The notes: generated by a model not told the origin, from the letters alone. Positions 36,190 through 46,314 are shown, counted from the stretch's first letter. The stretch is 64,000 bases of DNA from Microbacterium protaetiae (GCF_004135285.1 NZ_CP035494.1:2790001-2854000); one strand, 5' to 3'. Numbers and translations are program-made.

Positions 36190-36981
36190 ATGACGATTCC
36201 CGAAGACGCGGCTCCGAAGACGTCGAACATCAGTGTTCGTCGTGGCGACCCGCTGGTTGTGGTCTCGGATGTCCAAAAGCACTACGGCGACTTCCAGGCG
36301 CTGAAAGACATCAACCTCACGGTCAATCGCGGCGAAGTCGTCGTCGTGATCGGACCTTCCGGTTCGGGCAAGTCGACGCTGTGCCGCACCATCAATCGGC
36401 TCGAGACGATCACCAGCGGCACCATCACCATCGACGGAAACGAGCTTCCCAAAGAGGGGAAGGGCCTGGCGCAGCTGCGCAGCGACGTCGGCATGGTGTT
36501 CCAGTCGTTCAACCTGTTCTCGCATCTGACCATCCTCGACAACGTCACGCTCGGACCGATCAAGGTGCGAAAGATGAAGAAGACGGATGCTGAAGCCCAA
36601 GCACGCACGCTGCTGGAGAGGGTCGGGGTCGCACAGCAGGCAGAGAAGCTGCCCGGCCAGCTCTCGGGTGGTCAGCAGCAGCGCGTGGCCATCGCGCGGG
36701 CGCTGGCGATGAACCCCAAGGTGATGCTGTTCGACGAACCCACGAGCGCTCTCGATCCGGAGATGATCAACGAAGTGCTCGACGTCATGGTCGAGCTTGC
36801 CCAAGAGGGCATGACGATGATCGTCGTCACGCACGAGATGGGCTTCGCCCGCAAGGCCGCCGATCGCGTCGTGTTCATGGCCGACGGCCAGATCGTCGAA
36901 GAGGCGACCCCCGAGGAGTTCTTCACCCATCCGACCTCGGACCGGGCCAAGGATTTCCTCTCCAAGCTGCTCACGCACTGA
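36190..36981 (+). CDS. gluA: Glutamate/polar amino acid ABC transporter ATP-binding protein
   Basis: A 263-residue ATPase of the polar amino acid uptake (PAAT) family. It shows Walker [30 protein letters not shown], signature [15 protein letters not shown], Walker [16 protein letters not shown] and [19 protein letters not shown]. It is the first of four genes in the order ATPase, binding protein, permease, permease, matching gluABCD of Corynebacterium. About 20 residues precede the usual family start. The glutamate specificity is inferred from gene order and similarity. Confidence 0.88.
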   Translation: MTIPEDAAPKTSNISVRRGDPLVVVSDVQKHYGDFQALKDINLTVNRGEVVVVIGPSGSGKSTLCRTINRLETITSGTITIDGNELPKEGKGLAQLRSDVGMVFQSFNLFSHLTILDNVTLGPIKVRKMKKTDAEAQARTLLERVGVAQQAEKLPGQLSGGQQQRVAIARALAMNPKVMLFDEPTSALDPEMINEVLDVMVELAQEGMTMIVVTHEMGFARKAADRVVFMADGQIVEEATPEEFFTHPTSDRAKDFLSKLLTH

Positions 36982-37010
36982 CCTGCACCCCCCTCACAAA
37001 GGAGAGACAC

Positions 37011-37922
37011 ATGCGCAAGACACGCATCATGGCGAGCCTGAGCCTCGTCGCGGCGGCGGCGATAGCCCTCACCGCGTGCAACAGCGGCACGCCCGGCACG
37101 ACCGGAGACGGCGGCAACGGCGGCGACGGTGGCGGCAGCACGCCGTGGACGGTTGCCACCGATGTCGACCTCACTGGCAGCCCGACCTTCGATCGCATCC
37201 AGAAGGCCGGCAAGGTCGTCATCGGCGTCAAGGAGGATCAGCCGGGGCTCGGCTACCTCGACACCACAACGGGAATCCGCAGCGGTTTCGACATCGACAT
37301 CGCACGCTGGATGGCGGCCTCGCTCGGCTATGACGAAGAGAAGATCGACTTCAAGCCGATCGCCTCGGCGAACCGTGAGCAGTCCATCGTGAACGGCGAC
37401 ATCGACTTCTATGTCGGCACGTACTCGATCACCGACAAGCGCAAGGAACTGATCTCCTTCGCCGGGCCGTACTTCATCACGGGCCAGGGTCTGCTGGTGG
37501 CAAAGGACAACGACAAGATCACGGGCAAGGACTCCCTGACCAAGGACGACGTGGTGTGCTCGGCCACCGGCTCGACCTCGATCCAGCAGATCAAGTCGCT
37601 GACCCCCGCACAGACCAAGGAGTACGACACCTACTCCACCTGCGTGCAGGCGCTGCTGCAGGGCCAGGTCGACGCGGTCACGACGGATGAGGCGATTCTG
37701 CTCGGCTATGCCGCACAGGACCCCGACAACCTGAAGACAGTCGGTGACGTGTTCACCGAGGAGCGCTACGGCATCGGCCTGACCAAGGGCGACACCGCGT
37801 TGCAGACGTTCTTCAACAACACTCTGACCGACGGTAACGACGTGTGGCAGAAGATCTTCGACAACAACCTCGGCAAGTCCGGCGTGACGGCCGAGCAGCC
37901 GAAGGTCGACCCGGTCGGCTGA
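37011..37922 (+). CDS. gluB: Glutamate ABC transporter substrate-binding lipoprotein
   Basis: A 303-residue lipoprotein with a signal ending in ALTAC (C23) followed by a Gly/Thr-rich linker. The type 3 solute-binding fold follows: VVIGVKEDQPGLGYLD, RSGFDIDIARWMAASLGYD, NGDIDFYVGTYSITDKRKELISFAGPYF and VDAVTTDEAILLGYA. AAGGAGAG precedes the ATG. It feeds the permease pair downstream. A strong hairpin after its stop probably raises its level over the permeases. Confidence 0.88.
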   Translation: MRKTRIMASLSLVAAAAIALTACNSGTPGTTGDGGNGGDGGGSTPWTVATDVDLTGSPTFDRIQKAGKVVIGVKEDQPGLGYLDTTTGIRSGFDIDIARWMAASLGYDEEKIDFKPIASANREQSIVNGDIDFYVGTYSITDKRKELISFAGPYFITGQGLLVAKDNDKITGKDSLTKDDVVCSATGSTSIQQIKSLTPAQTKEYDTYSTCVQALLQGQVDAVTTDEAILLGYAAQDPDNLKTVGDVFTEERYGIGLTKGDTALQTFFNNTLTDGNDVWQKIFDNNLGKSGVTAEQPKVDPVG

Positions 37923-37930
37923 GCTGATTA

Positions 37931-37962
37931 GCCGGGCGGCGACCCCGTGGTCGCCGCCCGGC
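37931..37962 (+). terminator. Intercistronic hairpin between gluB and gluC
   Basis: A perfect 14-bp stem (37931-37944 with 37949-37962) and CCGT loop lie nine bases after the gluB stop, with no T-run. Such a structure could act as a partial terminator or protect the gluAB mRNA 3' end, giving more binding protein than permease. Confidence 0.75.
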
Positions 37963-37993
37963 ATCCACTGGTCACGACGGGAGGAGAGACGGC

Positions 37994-38677
37994 ATGGGCG
38001 GCGTCAGTCAGCTGTGGTTGCAGGCCATTGAAGGAACGTTGATCCTGTTCTTCGCGGGCGGGGCGATCGCCCTCGTCTTGGGCGTCATCGTCGGGGCCAT
38101 GCGCGTGTCGCCGGTGCCCATCGCCCGCGCGGTGGGCACGGTGTACGTGAACTGGATCCGGAACACTCCTCTCACGCTGGTGATGTTCTTCTTCGCCTTC
38201 TGCATCCCGATCCTTCTCGCGCAGCGGTTCAATGCGCTTCTGCCGGCCACGATCGCACTGGGGATCTATACGGCGACGTACGTCGCCGAGACATTCCGGT
38301 CGGGCGTGAACACGGTCCCTGTGGGGCAGGCCGAAGCGGCCCGCGCTCTGGGGCTCACTTTCGGCCAGGTGATGAGCCAGGTCGTCATGCCGCAGGCGTT
38401 CCGTTCTGTGGTCCCTCCCATGATGAGCGTGCTCATCGCGCTGCTGAAGAACACGACGGTAGCGGCCGGCTTCTCGGTGTTGAACCTGGGGTCGGTCACG
38501 GCATATCTCAGCGAGCACCGTGAGGCCACCGCCGGTGGGAACATCTTCATCGCGATGTTCACCGGCGAGAACCAGTTGATGACCCTGATCCTGATTGCCG
38601 CGATCTTCGTGGTTCTCGTGCTGCTGCTGGCCTGGTTGCAACGCGTGCTCGAGCGGAAGTGGAGGGTCGAGCGATGA
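37994..38677 (+). CDS. gluC: Glutamate ABC transporter permease
   Basis: A 227-residue PAAT-type inner-membrane permease with about five helices. The family EAA motif is visible as VGQAEAARALGLTFGQVMSQVVMPQAFR, where it contacts the ATPase. The N-terminus (LWLQAIEGTLILFFAGGAIALVLGVIVGAMRVSP) is typical. A GGGAGGAGAG site precedes the ATG. It overlaps gluD by four bases, and the two should form the heterodimeric channel. Confidence 0.88.
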   Translation: MGGVSQLWLQAIEGTLILFFAGGAIALVLGVIVGAMRVSPVPIARAVGTVYVNWIRNTPLTLVMFFFAFCIPILLAQRFNALLPATIALGIYTATYVAETFRSGVNTVPVGQAEAARALGLTFGQVMSQVVMPQAFRSVVPPMMSVLIALLKNTTVAAGFSVLNLGSVTAYLSEHREATAGGNIFIAMFTGENQLMTLILIAAIFVVLVLLLAWLQRVLERKWRVER

Positions 38678-39591
38678 GTTCCGTCCTGTATGACGTGCCC
38701 GGCCCCAGGGCCGTGCTGCGCAACCGCATCCTCGGGATCGTGACGATCCTCGTGGTGCTCGCCCTCATCGGGTTGACCATCTGGCGACTTGTCGCGACGG
38801 GCCAATTCACCGCCCAGAAGTGGTCGATCTTCAGCTACACCCGCATCTGGACGCTCTTGCTGGAGGGGCTCTGGCATACGCTCTCGGCGTTCATCGTCGC
38901 AGCCATCGGTGCGCTGGCGCTGGGATTCATCCTCGCGGTCGGCCGGATATCGGATCACGCCTGGTTGCGAGTGCCGGTCGGCTGGATCGTCGAGATCCTC
39001 CGGGCCATCCCGGTGCTGATCTTCATGATGCTGATGTACTTCGGCCTTCCGGTGGTGGGGGTCAGGGTCACTCCGTATGTCGCGGTGGTCGTCGCCCTCA
39101 TCGCCTACAACGGCTCGGTCCTGGCCGAGGCGCTGCGCGCCGGTGTGGAATCCCTCCCGCGGGGACAGAAGGAAGCCGGCTACGCCATCGGGCTGCGCAA
39201 GAACGGTGTCGTGCGGCTGATTCTGCTTCCTCAGGCAGTAAGGGCCATGATGCCGGTGATCATCTCGCAGCTGGTCGTGGCGTTGAAAGACACTGCCCTC
39301 GGGTTCATCATCACGTTCCCCGAGTTGCTGTATGTCATCAAACTTCTGGGCAACCAGGTGCCCTTCGGGTCTCCGCTCGTGCCTGCGGCGATCGTCGGCG
39401 GCTCGATCTACATCGCGTTGTGTCTGCTGCTCTCGTACGTCGCGTACCTGGTCGAGAAGCGCACGCGTCGCTCGCCGAAGCTGCGTCAGCCTCCTCGTCC
39501 TCTCGCGGGCGCCGGCGGCGACGCAGCCACGATGACCGAACGCATCGCCGTGCAGCGGGGCACCGGAAAGCACGACGCCACTTCGCTCTGA
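38674..39591 (+). CDS. gluD: Glutamate ABC transporter permease
   Basis: A 305-residue second PAAT permease. Membrane helices cover about residues 20-45 and 65-95 and then the core, with the EAA motif [32 protein letters not shown] 35-residue charged cytoplasmic tail follows the last helix. ATG 38674 overlaps the gluC stop (ATGA); an in-frame start 15 bases upstream is less likely. Specificity is inferred from the operon. Confidence 0.87.
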   Translation: MSSVLYDVPGPRAVLRNRILGIVTILVVLALIGLTIWRLVATGQFTAQKWSIFSYTRIWTLLLEGLWHTLSAFIVAAIGALALGFILAVGRISDHAWLRVPVGWIVEILRAIPVLIFMMLMYFGLPVVGVRVTPYVAVVVALIAYNGSVLAEALRAGVESLPRGQKEAGYAIGLRKNGVVRLILLPQAVRAMMPVIISQLVVALKDTALGFIITFPELLYVIKLLGNQVPFGSPLVPAAIVGGSIYIALCLLLSYVAYLVEKRTRRSPKLRQPPRPLAGAGGDAATMTERIAVQRGTGKHDATSL

Positions 39592-39614
39592 CCGGCCGTC
39601 GCCGCGCGCCCCGG

Positions 39615-39620
39615 TAGACT
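39615..39620 (+). promoter_or_regulatory. -10 hexamer of pheST
   Basis: TAGACT ends eight bases before the pheS GTG at 39629. No leader of the T-box or peptide kind fits in the 37-bp gap after gluD. Confidence 0.5.
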
Positions 39621-39628
39621 CGACTCTC

Positions 39629-40672
39629 GTGTCCGACGAGGTTTCTGAGATCACCCCTGAGGCGGTGGATGCCGCGGTCGACGCCGCGCTGGAAGCCATC
39701 GCCGCTGCCACCGATACCGCCGCGCTGAAGGCCGCGCGCGCCGCGCATTCTGCCGAGGGCTCGCCGCTGGCCAGGCTCAACGCACGCATGCGCGAGGTGC
39801 CGCCCGAGCGCAAGGCCGAGTTCGGCAAGCTCATCGGGCAGGCCCGCGCCCGCGTCAACCAGGCCTTCGTGGCCCGCGAGGCAGAGCTGGAAGCGGCCGA
39901 GACCGCCGCGAGGCTGGAAGCCGAACGCGTGGATGTCACGGCACTGGCTTCGCGCGCGCGCGTCGGGGCGCGGCATCCTCTCACTCTGCTGCAGGAGGAG
40001 ATCGGCGACATCTTCATCGGCATGGGCTGGGAGGTGGCCGAAGGACCCGAGCTCGAACACGAGTGGTACAACTTCGACGCGTTGAACCTCGACCCTGACC
40101 ACCCGGCGCGGCAGATGCAGGACACCTTCTACGTCGACCCGCCCGAGCGGCATCTCGTGATGCGCACGCAGACCAGTCCGGTGCAGATGCGCTCGATGCT
40201 CACGCGCGAGCTGCCGATCTACATCGTCTCGCCCGGCCGTGTGTTCCGCACTGACGAGTACGACGCCACCCACCTGCCGGTGTTCACGCAGGTGGAGGGT
40301 CTGGTCGTGGACAAAGGCATCACGATGGCGCACCTGAAGGGCACCCTCGACCACCTCGCCCGGCAGCTGTTCGGCGCCGAGGCCAAGACCCGCCTGCGCA
40401 CGAACTACTTCCCGTTCACCGAGCCTTCCGCTGAGTTCGACCTGTGGCATCCCACCTTCAAGGGCGGCGCGCGCTGGATCGAATGGGGCGGCTGCGGCAT
40501 GGTCAACCCGAACGTGCTGCGTGCGGCGGGCATCGACCCCGAGGTCTACAGCGGCTTCGCGTTCGGCATCGGCGTCGAACGCGCGCTCATGTTCCGCAGC
40601 GACGTGCAGGACATGCGCGACATGGCCGAGGGCGATATCCGTTTCAGCGAGCAGTTCGGGATGGTGGTGTGA
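39629..40672 (+). CDS. pheS: Phenylalanine-tRNA ligase alpha subunit
   Basis: A 347-residue class II synthetase subunit. The N-terminal coiled coil (about 1-100) binds tRNA. The catalytic core shows [38 protein letters not shown], motif 2 around [27 protein letters not shown] and motif 3 [15 protein letters not shown]. The GTG start follows a -10 hexamer. The stop overlaps the pheT start (TGATG). Confidence 0.96.
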   Translation: MSDEVSEITPEAVDAAVDAALEAIAAATDTAALKAARAAHSAEGSPLARLNARMREVPPERKAEFGKLIGQARARVNQAFVAREAELEAAETAARLEAERVDVTALASRARVGARHPLTLLQEEIGDIFIGMGWEVAEGPELEHEWYNFDALNLDPDHPARQMQDTFYVDPPERHLVMRTQTSPVQMRSMLTRELPIYIVSPGRVFRTDEYDATHLPVFTQVEGLVVDKGITMAHLKGTLDHLARQLFGAEAKTRLRTNYFPFTEPSAEFDLWHPTFKGGARWIEWGGCGMVNPNVLRAAGIDPEVYSGFAFGIGVERALMFRSDVQDMRDMAEGDIRFSEQFGMVV

Positions 40673-43185
40673 TGCGCGTCCCGCTTTCGTGGCTGCGTGA
40701 ATATGTCGATGTGGCCCCGGATGCCACGCCGGAGGACGTGCTGGCCTCCCTGGTGAACGTCGGCTTCGAAGAAGAGGACGTGCACCGTTTCGAGGTGTCG
40801 GGCCCGGTCGTGGTCGGCCAGGTGCTCTCGCTCGAGCCCGAGCCGCAGAGCAACGGCAAGACCATCAACTGGTGCCAGGTCGACGTCGGTGAGCAGGGCG
40901 GCGGCGTGCGCGGCATTGTGTGCGGTGCGCACAACTTCGGTGTCGGCGACAAGGTCGTGGTGACACTGCCCGGTGCCGTGCTGCCAGGGCCCTTCCCGAT
41001 CGCGGCACGCAAGACCTACGGGCACGTCTCCGACGGCATGATCGCCTCGGCGCGCGAGCTGGGTCTGGGCGATGAGCACAGCGGTATTCTGCGGCTGGCC
41101 GATCTCGGCATCGACGCACCGGTGGGCGCCGACGCGATAGCGCTGCTCGGGCTCGACGACGTTGCCGTCGAGATAAACGTCACCCCCGACCGCGGTTATG
41201 CGCTGAGTCTGCGCGGCGTCGCTCGTGAATACGCGCACGCCACCGGCGGCGCATTCCGCGACCCGGGCGACCGGCCGTGGCACGAGCTGGCGCAGCCCGA
41301 GGGAGGCTTCCCGGTCGCCGTCGTCGACGATGCGCCCATCCGCGGCAAGGTCGGGGCCACCGAGTTCGTCGCACGCGTGGTGCGCGGGGTGGATGCCGCA
41401 GCCCCGACACCACCCTGGATGATCGCGCGCCTGGTCCTGGCCGGCATCCGCTCGATCTCGGTGCTCGTCGACATCACCAACTACGTGATGCTCGAGCTGG
41501 GCAACCCCATCCACGGGTACGACCTCGACAAGCTGACCGACGGCATCACGGTGCGCCGCGCCCGGCCGGGCGAGAAGCTGGTCACCCTCGACGACCAGGT
41601 GCGCGAACTGCACCCCGAAGACCTTCTCATCACCGACGGCTCCGGTCCCATCGGCCTGGCCGGCGTCATGGGCGGGGCCGCGACCGAGATGGGCCCGCAG
41701 ACGCAGAACGTCCTCATCGAGGCGGCCGTCTTCGACCCGGTCACCATCGCGCGCACGGCGCGGCGGCACAAGCTGCCCAGCGAGGCCTCCCGCCGGTTCG
41801 AGCGCGGCGTCGACCCGCTCATCCCGTTCATCGCCGCCCGGCGCGTGGCCGACCTGATGGTGGAGCTTGCCGGCGGCACGCTCGATGTCGAGGTCGGCGG
41901 TGCGCTGTTCGCGCCATACGAACGCGAGTCTGTGGCACTGCCGAAGCCGTTCGTGCCGGGTCTGATCGGTGTGGACTACCGCGACGACGAGATCACCTCT
42001 GCCTTGGAGATGGTCGGTTGCGAGGTGTACGACGCCGGCGACGGGCAGTGGCTGGTCACCCCGCCCTCGTGGCGGCCCGACCTGACCGACACCTGGACGC
42101 TGGCCGAAGAGGTCGCGCGCATCCACGGTCTGGACCGAGTGCCCTCGGTTCTGCCCACCCCGCCGGCCGGACGCGGGTGGACCGAGAACCAGAAAGCTCG
42201 TCGACGCATCGCCAACGCCCTGGCGGCTGCCGGTTTCGTCGAGACACCCTCGTTTCCGTTCACGACGGCTGCGCAGAACGATCTGCACTCCTCGGCCACG
42301 GGCGAGCACCTGCCCAGCGTCACTCTCGCCAACCCGCTCGACGGGCACGCCCCAGCGCTGCGCCGCTCGCTGGTTCCGGGACTGCTGCAGGTCGCGCACC
42401 GCAACCTGTCGCGCGGCTTCACCGATCTCGCGCTGTTCGAGCTGGGTGCTGTCTTCCTGCCCGAGCCGGGGGTCGACTACGGCACCGCCACGGTTCCCCC
42501 ACTCGCCCAGCGGCCCGATGACGCGACGCTTGCCGCCCTCGACGCGGCGTTGCCCGCCCAGCCGCGCCACGCCGCTCTGCTGCTGACGGGCAACCGGGTG
42601 GCCAAGCAGCCTGGTCAGGTCGCCGAGCAGGTCGCGTTGTCTGACGCGCTGGATGCGGTGCGGGTCATCGCCGCGGCCGCCGGCGTGCAGATCGACGTCG
42701 CCCAGGCACAGCGTGCCGCGCTTCATCCTGGCCGCACGGGGGCGCTCATCGCCGGCGATCGCGAGATCGGTTACGTCGGAGAACTGCTGCCCGGAGTGGC
42801 CGCCGACGCCGACCTCGGCGGACGGGTGTACGTCGCCGAACTCGACCTGGACGCACTGCTGGCAGCAGCCGGTGCCCCGGTGGCCGCGGCATCCCTCTCG
42901 ACCCACACCGCCGCGACGCAGGATGTCTCGCTCGTCGTGCCGATCGAGGTGTCGGCCGGGCAGGTGCGCCAGGCGCTGGTCGACGGGTGCGGAGCGCTGC
43001 TGGAGTCGGTGCGGCTGGTCGACGACTATCGGGGACCGGGAGTGGCGCAGGGCACGAAGAGCCTGACGTTCGCCCTGCTTTTCCGTGCTGCCGACCGCAC
43101 CCTGACCTCGGCCGAGGCGAGCCAGGCGAAACTGCAGGGCGTCGAGGTGGCCGCCGAGCGATTCGGAGCCAAGATCCGGGACTGA
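40672..43185 (+). CDS. pheT: Phenylalanine-tRNA ligase beta subunit
   Basis: An 837-residue beta subunit with the usual domains. An OB-fold tRNA-binding domain (VVVGQVLSLEPEPQSNGKTINWCQVDVG) is followed by B3/B4 editing domains (LVDITNYVMLELGNPIHGYDLDKL), B5 (PFVPGLIGVDYRDDEI) and a C-terminal anticodon-binding FDX-ACB domain (STHTAATQDVSLVVP). ATG 40672 and the N-terminus [14 protein letters not shown] match the family; the in-frame upstream extension lies inside pheS. It forms the alpha2-beta2 enzyme with PheS. Confidence 0.97.
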   Translation: MRVPLSWLREYVDVAPDATPEDVLASLVNVGFEEEDVHRFEVSGPVVVGQVLSLEPEPQSNGKTINWCQVDVGEQGGGVRGIVCGAHNFGVGDKVVVTLPGAVLPGPFPIAARKTYGHVSDGMIASARELGLGDEHSGILRLADLGIDAPVGADAIALLGLDDVAVEINVTPDRGYALSLRGVAREYAHATGGAFRDPGDRPWHELAQPEGGFPVAVVDDAPIRGKVGATEFVARVVRGVDAAAPTPPWMIARLVLAGIRSISVLVDITNYVMLELGNPIHGYDLDKLTDGITVRRARPGEKLVTLDDQVRELHPEDLLITDGSGPIGLAGVMGGAATEMGPQTQNVLIEAAVFDPVTIARTARRHKLPSEASRRFERGVDPLIPFIAARRVADLMVELAGGTLDVEVGGALFAPYERESVALPKPFVPGLIGVDYRDDEITSALEMVGCEVYDAGDGQWLVTPPSWRPDLTDTWTLAEEVARIHGLDRVPSVLPTPPAGRGWTENQKARRRIANALAAAGFVETPSFPFTTAAQNDLHSSATGEHLPSVTLANPLDGHAPALRRSLVPGLLQVAHRNLSRGFTDLALFELGAVFLPEPGVDYGTATVPPLAQRPDDATLAALDAALPAQPRHAALLLTGNRVAKQPGQVAEQVALSDALDAVRVIAAAAGVQIDVAQAQRAALHPGRTGALIAGDREIGYVGELLPGVAADADLGGRVYVAELDLDALLAAAGAPVAAASLSTHTAATQDVSLVVPIEVSAGQVRQALVDGCGALLESVRLVDDYRGPGVAQGTKSLTFALLFRAADRTLTSAEASQAKLQGVEVAAERFGAKIRD

Positions 43186-43202
43186 CCCGCACGGGCCGCC
43201 AC

Positions 43203-43208
43203 TATGCT
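43203..43208 (+). promoter_or_regulatory. -10 hexamer of the ABC exporter pair
   Basis: TATGCT ends seven bases before GTG 43216. The ATG at 43204 lies inside this hexamer, so it is unlikely to be the start codon. Confidence 0.5.
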
Positions 43209-43215
43209 CGGGGTC

Positions 43216-43977
43216 GTGACTGATGCACCCGCGCTGCAGTTGAGTGGACTCGTCAAGCGTTTCGGTGACAAGGTCGCCGTCGCCGGCATCGACCTGCAGG
43301 TGCCCGTCGGCTCGTTCTTCGGGTTGGTCGGACCCAACGGTGCCGGCAAGACGACCACCTTGTCGATGGCCACGGGGCTGCTGCGTCCCGATGCCGGAAG
43401 TGCGGCTGCGCACGGCATCGACGTGTGGCAAGACCCCGTCGGTGCCAAACGCATCATCGGCAACCTCGCCGACGGCGTGCGATTGTTCGACCGGCTCACC
43501 GGCGAACAGCTTCTCACCTACACGGCGATGATGTTCGGCATCCCTCGGGCCGAGATCGGGCCGCGGGTGGACGATCTGCTCACGATGATGGATCTGCGCG
43601 CAGCGGCCGGCACGATCGTCGCCGACTATTCGGCCGGAATGACCAAGAAGATCGCCCTGGCGTGTGCGCTGGTGCATGCCCCTCGTCTGCTCGTGCTCGA
43701 CGAGCCGTTCGAATCGGTCGACCCGGTCTCGGCCGCCAACATCGAAGACGTGCTGCGCGGCTACACCGCCTCGGGCGGGTCGGTCATCGTCTCGAGCCAC
43801 TCGATGGACCTCGTGCAGCGCATGTGCGATCACGTCGCCATCATCGCGGGCGGCCGGGTGCTGGCCGCGGGCACCATCGACCAGGTGCGCGACGGCGAGA
43901 GCCTGCAAGACCGCTTCGTCGCCCTCGTCGGCGGCCGACACACCACACAGGGGCCCGCGTGGTTGCGACAGTCCTGA
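43216..43977 (+). CDS. ABC transporter ATP-binding protein
   Basis: A 253-residue ATPase of the drug/antibiotic export type. It shows Walker A GPNGAGKTT, the Q-loop region DGVRLFDRLTGEQLLTYTAMMFG, a degenerate signature YSAGMTKKIALACAL (SAGM in place of SGGQ), Walker B LLVLDEPFESVDPV and SSHSMDLVQRMCDHVAII. It pairs with the large membrane protein that starts inside its 3' end. The substrate is unknown. Confidence 0.88.
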   Translation: MTDAPALQLSGLVKRFGDKVAVAGIDLQVPVGSFFGLVGPNGAGKTTTLSMATGLLRPDAGSAAAHGIDVWQDPVGAKRIIGNLADGVRLFDRLTGEQLLTYTAMMFGIPRAEIGPRVDDLLTMMDLRAAAGTIVADYSAGMTKKIALACALVHAPRLLVLDEPFESVDPVSAANIEDVLRGYTASGGSVIVSSHSMDLVQRMCDHVAIIAGGRVLAAGTIDQVRDGESLQDRFVALVGGRHTTQGPAWLRQS

Positions 43978-45542
43978 GGCTGCGATACCGAGTGCTGGCC
44001 AATACCCTCAGCCGCAATCCGTGGCAGCTGGTCGGATTCGTGTTCGGCATGCTGTGGGCGGCCGGGGCCCTTCTGCTGCTGGTGATCGGTCTTGTGGCGC
44101 TGGCCATCTGGCAGGGGCCCGAACAGGCGCGCGTGGTGGCGGTTCTGGGCGGGTCGCTCTTGGTGCTGGGCTGGGTGGTGGGGCCGGTGATCATCGCAGG
44201 TGCCGACACGAGTGTGGATGCCGCGCGGCTGGCGCCGTTCCCGCTCACCATGCGCCAACTCATGCTCGCGCTGGCAGGCACCGGCCTGACCGGTATTCCC
44301 GGGATCGCCACCACGGTGGCCGCGCTGGCTGCGATGGTGCTCTGGGTGCGTCGTCCGGCTGCGGCCGTGGTGGCCGTCGTGTGCGCGGCGATCGGCGTGC
44401 TGATCTGCGTGCTGGCGAGCAGGCTGGTGACCACCCTGGCCAGCGGGCTCGGTGCCGGGCGGCGCGGCCGAGAACTCGTGGGCACCGTGGTGCTGGCGCT
44501 GGTGATCCTGAGCGGACCGATCATCACCGGCGCCATGGCGCTGCTCGACGCGGGTGACGCACCCCTGCAGCGGCTCTGGCAGGCGGCGGGAATCCTGGGC
44601 TGGACGCCGTTGGGCGTCGCGTGGGCCGTTCCCGCCGACGTGGCGGCAGGGGCGTGGCTGGCGGCAGCGGTCAAGCTGGTGATCGCCGTGGCCTCCATCG
44701 TCCTGCTGTGGATCGCCTGGGGCGCGGCACTGCGCGCGTCGGTGAGCGCGCCACCGCGCCGCTCCACCCGTGCGGCGAAGGCGGGCGCGTTGGGCCTGTT
44801 CGGCCGCATGCCCACCGGCGGTGTCGGAGCCACCTGGGCGCGCTCCCTGACCGCGTGGCTGCGCGATCCCCGCTATCTGCGGCAGCTGATCCTGGTTCCG
44901 CTGATGCCGATCGTTTTCGCCTTCACCGGCGGTGTGGGCAGCACTCTTTTCGCCGCATCGGGCGCGGTGGTCGCCTTCCTGGTCTCGATCGTCGGTTACA
45001 CCGACGTCTCCTACGACGGCACCGCGTTCGCGACCGTCCTGGCCAGCGGTGTGCGGGGGCGGCACGATCGGCTGGGCCGACTGCTCGGCGCGGCGTGCGT
45101 CGGAGTTCCCGCCATCCTCGTGGTGGCGTTCGTCACGGTGGCAGTCAGCGGAGCCTGGCAGCTGCTGCCGGCGGTGCTCGGCGCCTCTGTGGCCCTCATG
45201 CTGAGCGGCTACGCGGTGTCGGCGGTCTCGTCGGCCCTGATCGTCTCTCCGGTGGCAGCTCCCGGCGACAGCCCGTTCAAGACGGTGCCGGGCCAGACGT
45301 TCGTCAACGGTCTTCTGGTGTTCGTCGTGATGGCGGGGGTGGTCGTGCTCGCAGCGCCTGCGGTGGTGCTGGCGCTGATCGGAGCGATCGCGGGCCAGAC
45401 GCTGCTGGCATGGCTCTCGCTGCCGGTGGCCGTCGTGGTGGGGGTGGCCGCGATGATCGCGGGCGTGGTGATCGGTGGGCGCATCCTGGATCGCACCGGT
45501 CCCGATCTGCTGCAGCGCATCAAGGCGTTCCCGGTCGGATGA
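43959..45542 (+). CDS. Large ABC-exporter membrane protein
   Basis: A 527-residue protein with about 12 predicted membrane helices, for example LVGFVFGMLWAAGALLLLVIGLVAL, LLVLGWVVGPVIIAGADT and AAVVAVVCAAIGVLICVLA. Gly/Ala/Val-rich helices dominate and no soluble domain is seen. GTG 43959 overlaps the ATPase gene by 19 bp and gives VVATVLRLRYRVLANTLSRNPWQLVG. The open frame continues far upstream, but that part lies inside the ATPase gene. It is taken to be the permease partner; the homologous group is poorly characterised. Confidence 0.8.
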   Translation: MVATVLRLRYRVLANTLSRNPWQLVGFVFGMLWAAGALLLLVIGLVALAIWQGPEQARVVAVLGGSLLVLGWVVGPVIIAGADTSVDAARLAPFPLTMRQLMLALAGTGLTGIPGIATTVAALAAMVLWVRRPAAAVVAVVCAAIGVLICVLASRLVTTLASGLGAGRRGRELVGTVVLALVILSGPIITGAMALLDAGDAPLQRLWQAAGILGWTPLGVAWAVPADVAAGAWLAAAVKLVIAVASIVLLWIAWGAALRASVSAPPRRSTRAAKAGALGLFGRMPTGGVGATWARSLTAWLRDPRYLRQLILVPLMPIVFAFTGGVGSTLFAASGAVVAFLVSIVGYTDVSYDGTAFATVLASGVRGRHDRLGRLLGAACVGVPAILVVAFVTVAVSGAWQLLPAVLGASVALMLSGYAVSAVSSALIVSPVAAPGDSPFKTVPGQTFVNGLLVFVVMAGVVVLAAPAVVLALIGAIAGQTLLAWLSLPVAVVVGVAAMIAGVVIGGRILDRTGPDLLQRIKAFPVG

Positions 45543-45553
45543 CCGGTCGGGCG

Positions 45554-45559
45554 TACGGT
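45554..45559 (+). promoter_or_regulatory. -10 hexamer of the dienelactone hydrolase gene
   Basis: TACGGT ends six bases before the ATG at 45566. Confidence 0.45.
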
Positions 45560-45565
45560 GGGGAT

Positions 45566-46306
45566 ATGCCCGAGACGATGACGCTCCACGCTCCCGATGG
45601 GGAGCCCTTCGCCGCCTACCTCGCACGTCCTGCCCAGCAGCCCCGCGGCGGACTGGTGCTCATCCACGAGATCTGGGGGCTCACCGATCACATCATCGAC
45701 GTGGCCGACCGGTTCGCCGCCGAGGGATACGTCGTGATAGCCCCCGACATCCTCAGTCATGCCGGCGTCGAGCCGGCACTGGGCCAGGAGCTTTTCGCAC
45801 TGATGAACTCGAAGGACGAGGGGGCGCGCACGGCCGGTCAGCCGCGCATGCGCGAAGCGCTGGCAGCCAGCCATGCGCCCGAATACGCTGCCTGGGCGAC
45901 CGGCGCACTGACCGCCGCCGTCGACCACCTCGACGAGCAGCCGGGCGTGGACGGACGGATCGGTGCGGTCGGCTATTGCTTCGGCGGCACCTACGCCTTC
46001 CTGCTCGCCGCGGCCGATGCACGCGTGCGCGCTGTCGTCCCGTTCTACGGCACGGCGCCCGACGCCGAACGCATCCAGAACATTCAGGCCGCCGTCCTCG
46101 CCTTCTACGGCGGCACCGACACGGCCCTCATGCAGGCGCTGCCTGTCGTCCGCCAGGACATGACGGCCTCCGGTGTCGATTTCACCCCGGTGGTCTACGA
46201 CCGCGCGGCGCACGCGTTCTTCAACGACACCGGGGCGCGTTACGACGCCGACGCTGCCGCCGATGCGTGGCAGCGGACGATGGCGTTCCTCGCGCTTCAT
46301 CTGTGA
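45566..46306 (+). CDS. Dienelactone hydrolase family protein
   Basis: A 246-residue alpha/beta hydrolase. The DLH nucleophile is a cysteine, C138 in VGYCFGGTYAF; the acid and base are probably the Asp in FYGGTDTAL and the His in RAAHAFFN. LVLIHEIWGLTDHIIDVADRFAAEGYVVIAPDIL is typical. No aromatic-degradation genes lie nearby, so the natural substrate is unclear. ATG 45566 follows a -10 hexamer; the longer in-frame ORF lies inside the membrane-protein gene. Confidence 0.87.
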   Translation: MPETMTLHAPDGEPFAAYLARPAQQPRGGLVLIHEIWGLTDHIIDVADRFAAEGYVVIAPDILSHAGVEPALGQELFALMNSKDEGARTAGQPRMREALAASHAPEYAAWATGALTAAVDHLDEQPGVDGRIGAVGYCFGGTYAFLLAAADARVRAVVPFYGTAPDAERIQNIQAAVLAFYGGTDTALMQALPVVRQDMTASGVDFTPVVYDRAAHAFFNDTGARYDADAAADAWQRTMAFLALHL

Positions 46307-46314
46307 CACGCGAT

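Noticed and set aside
43204..43215. ATG 43204 as start of the ABC ATPase
   Set aside because: The ATG lies inside a TATGCT -10 hexamer, and GTG 43216 follows at the usual leaderless distance.
40546..43941. 1131-codon minus-strand ORF opposite pheST
   Set aside because: Antisense to well-conserved pheS/pheT; composition is Arg/Gly/His-rich as expected of a shadow frame at high GC, and no domain is recognisable.
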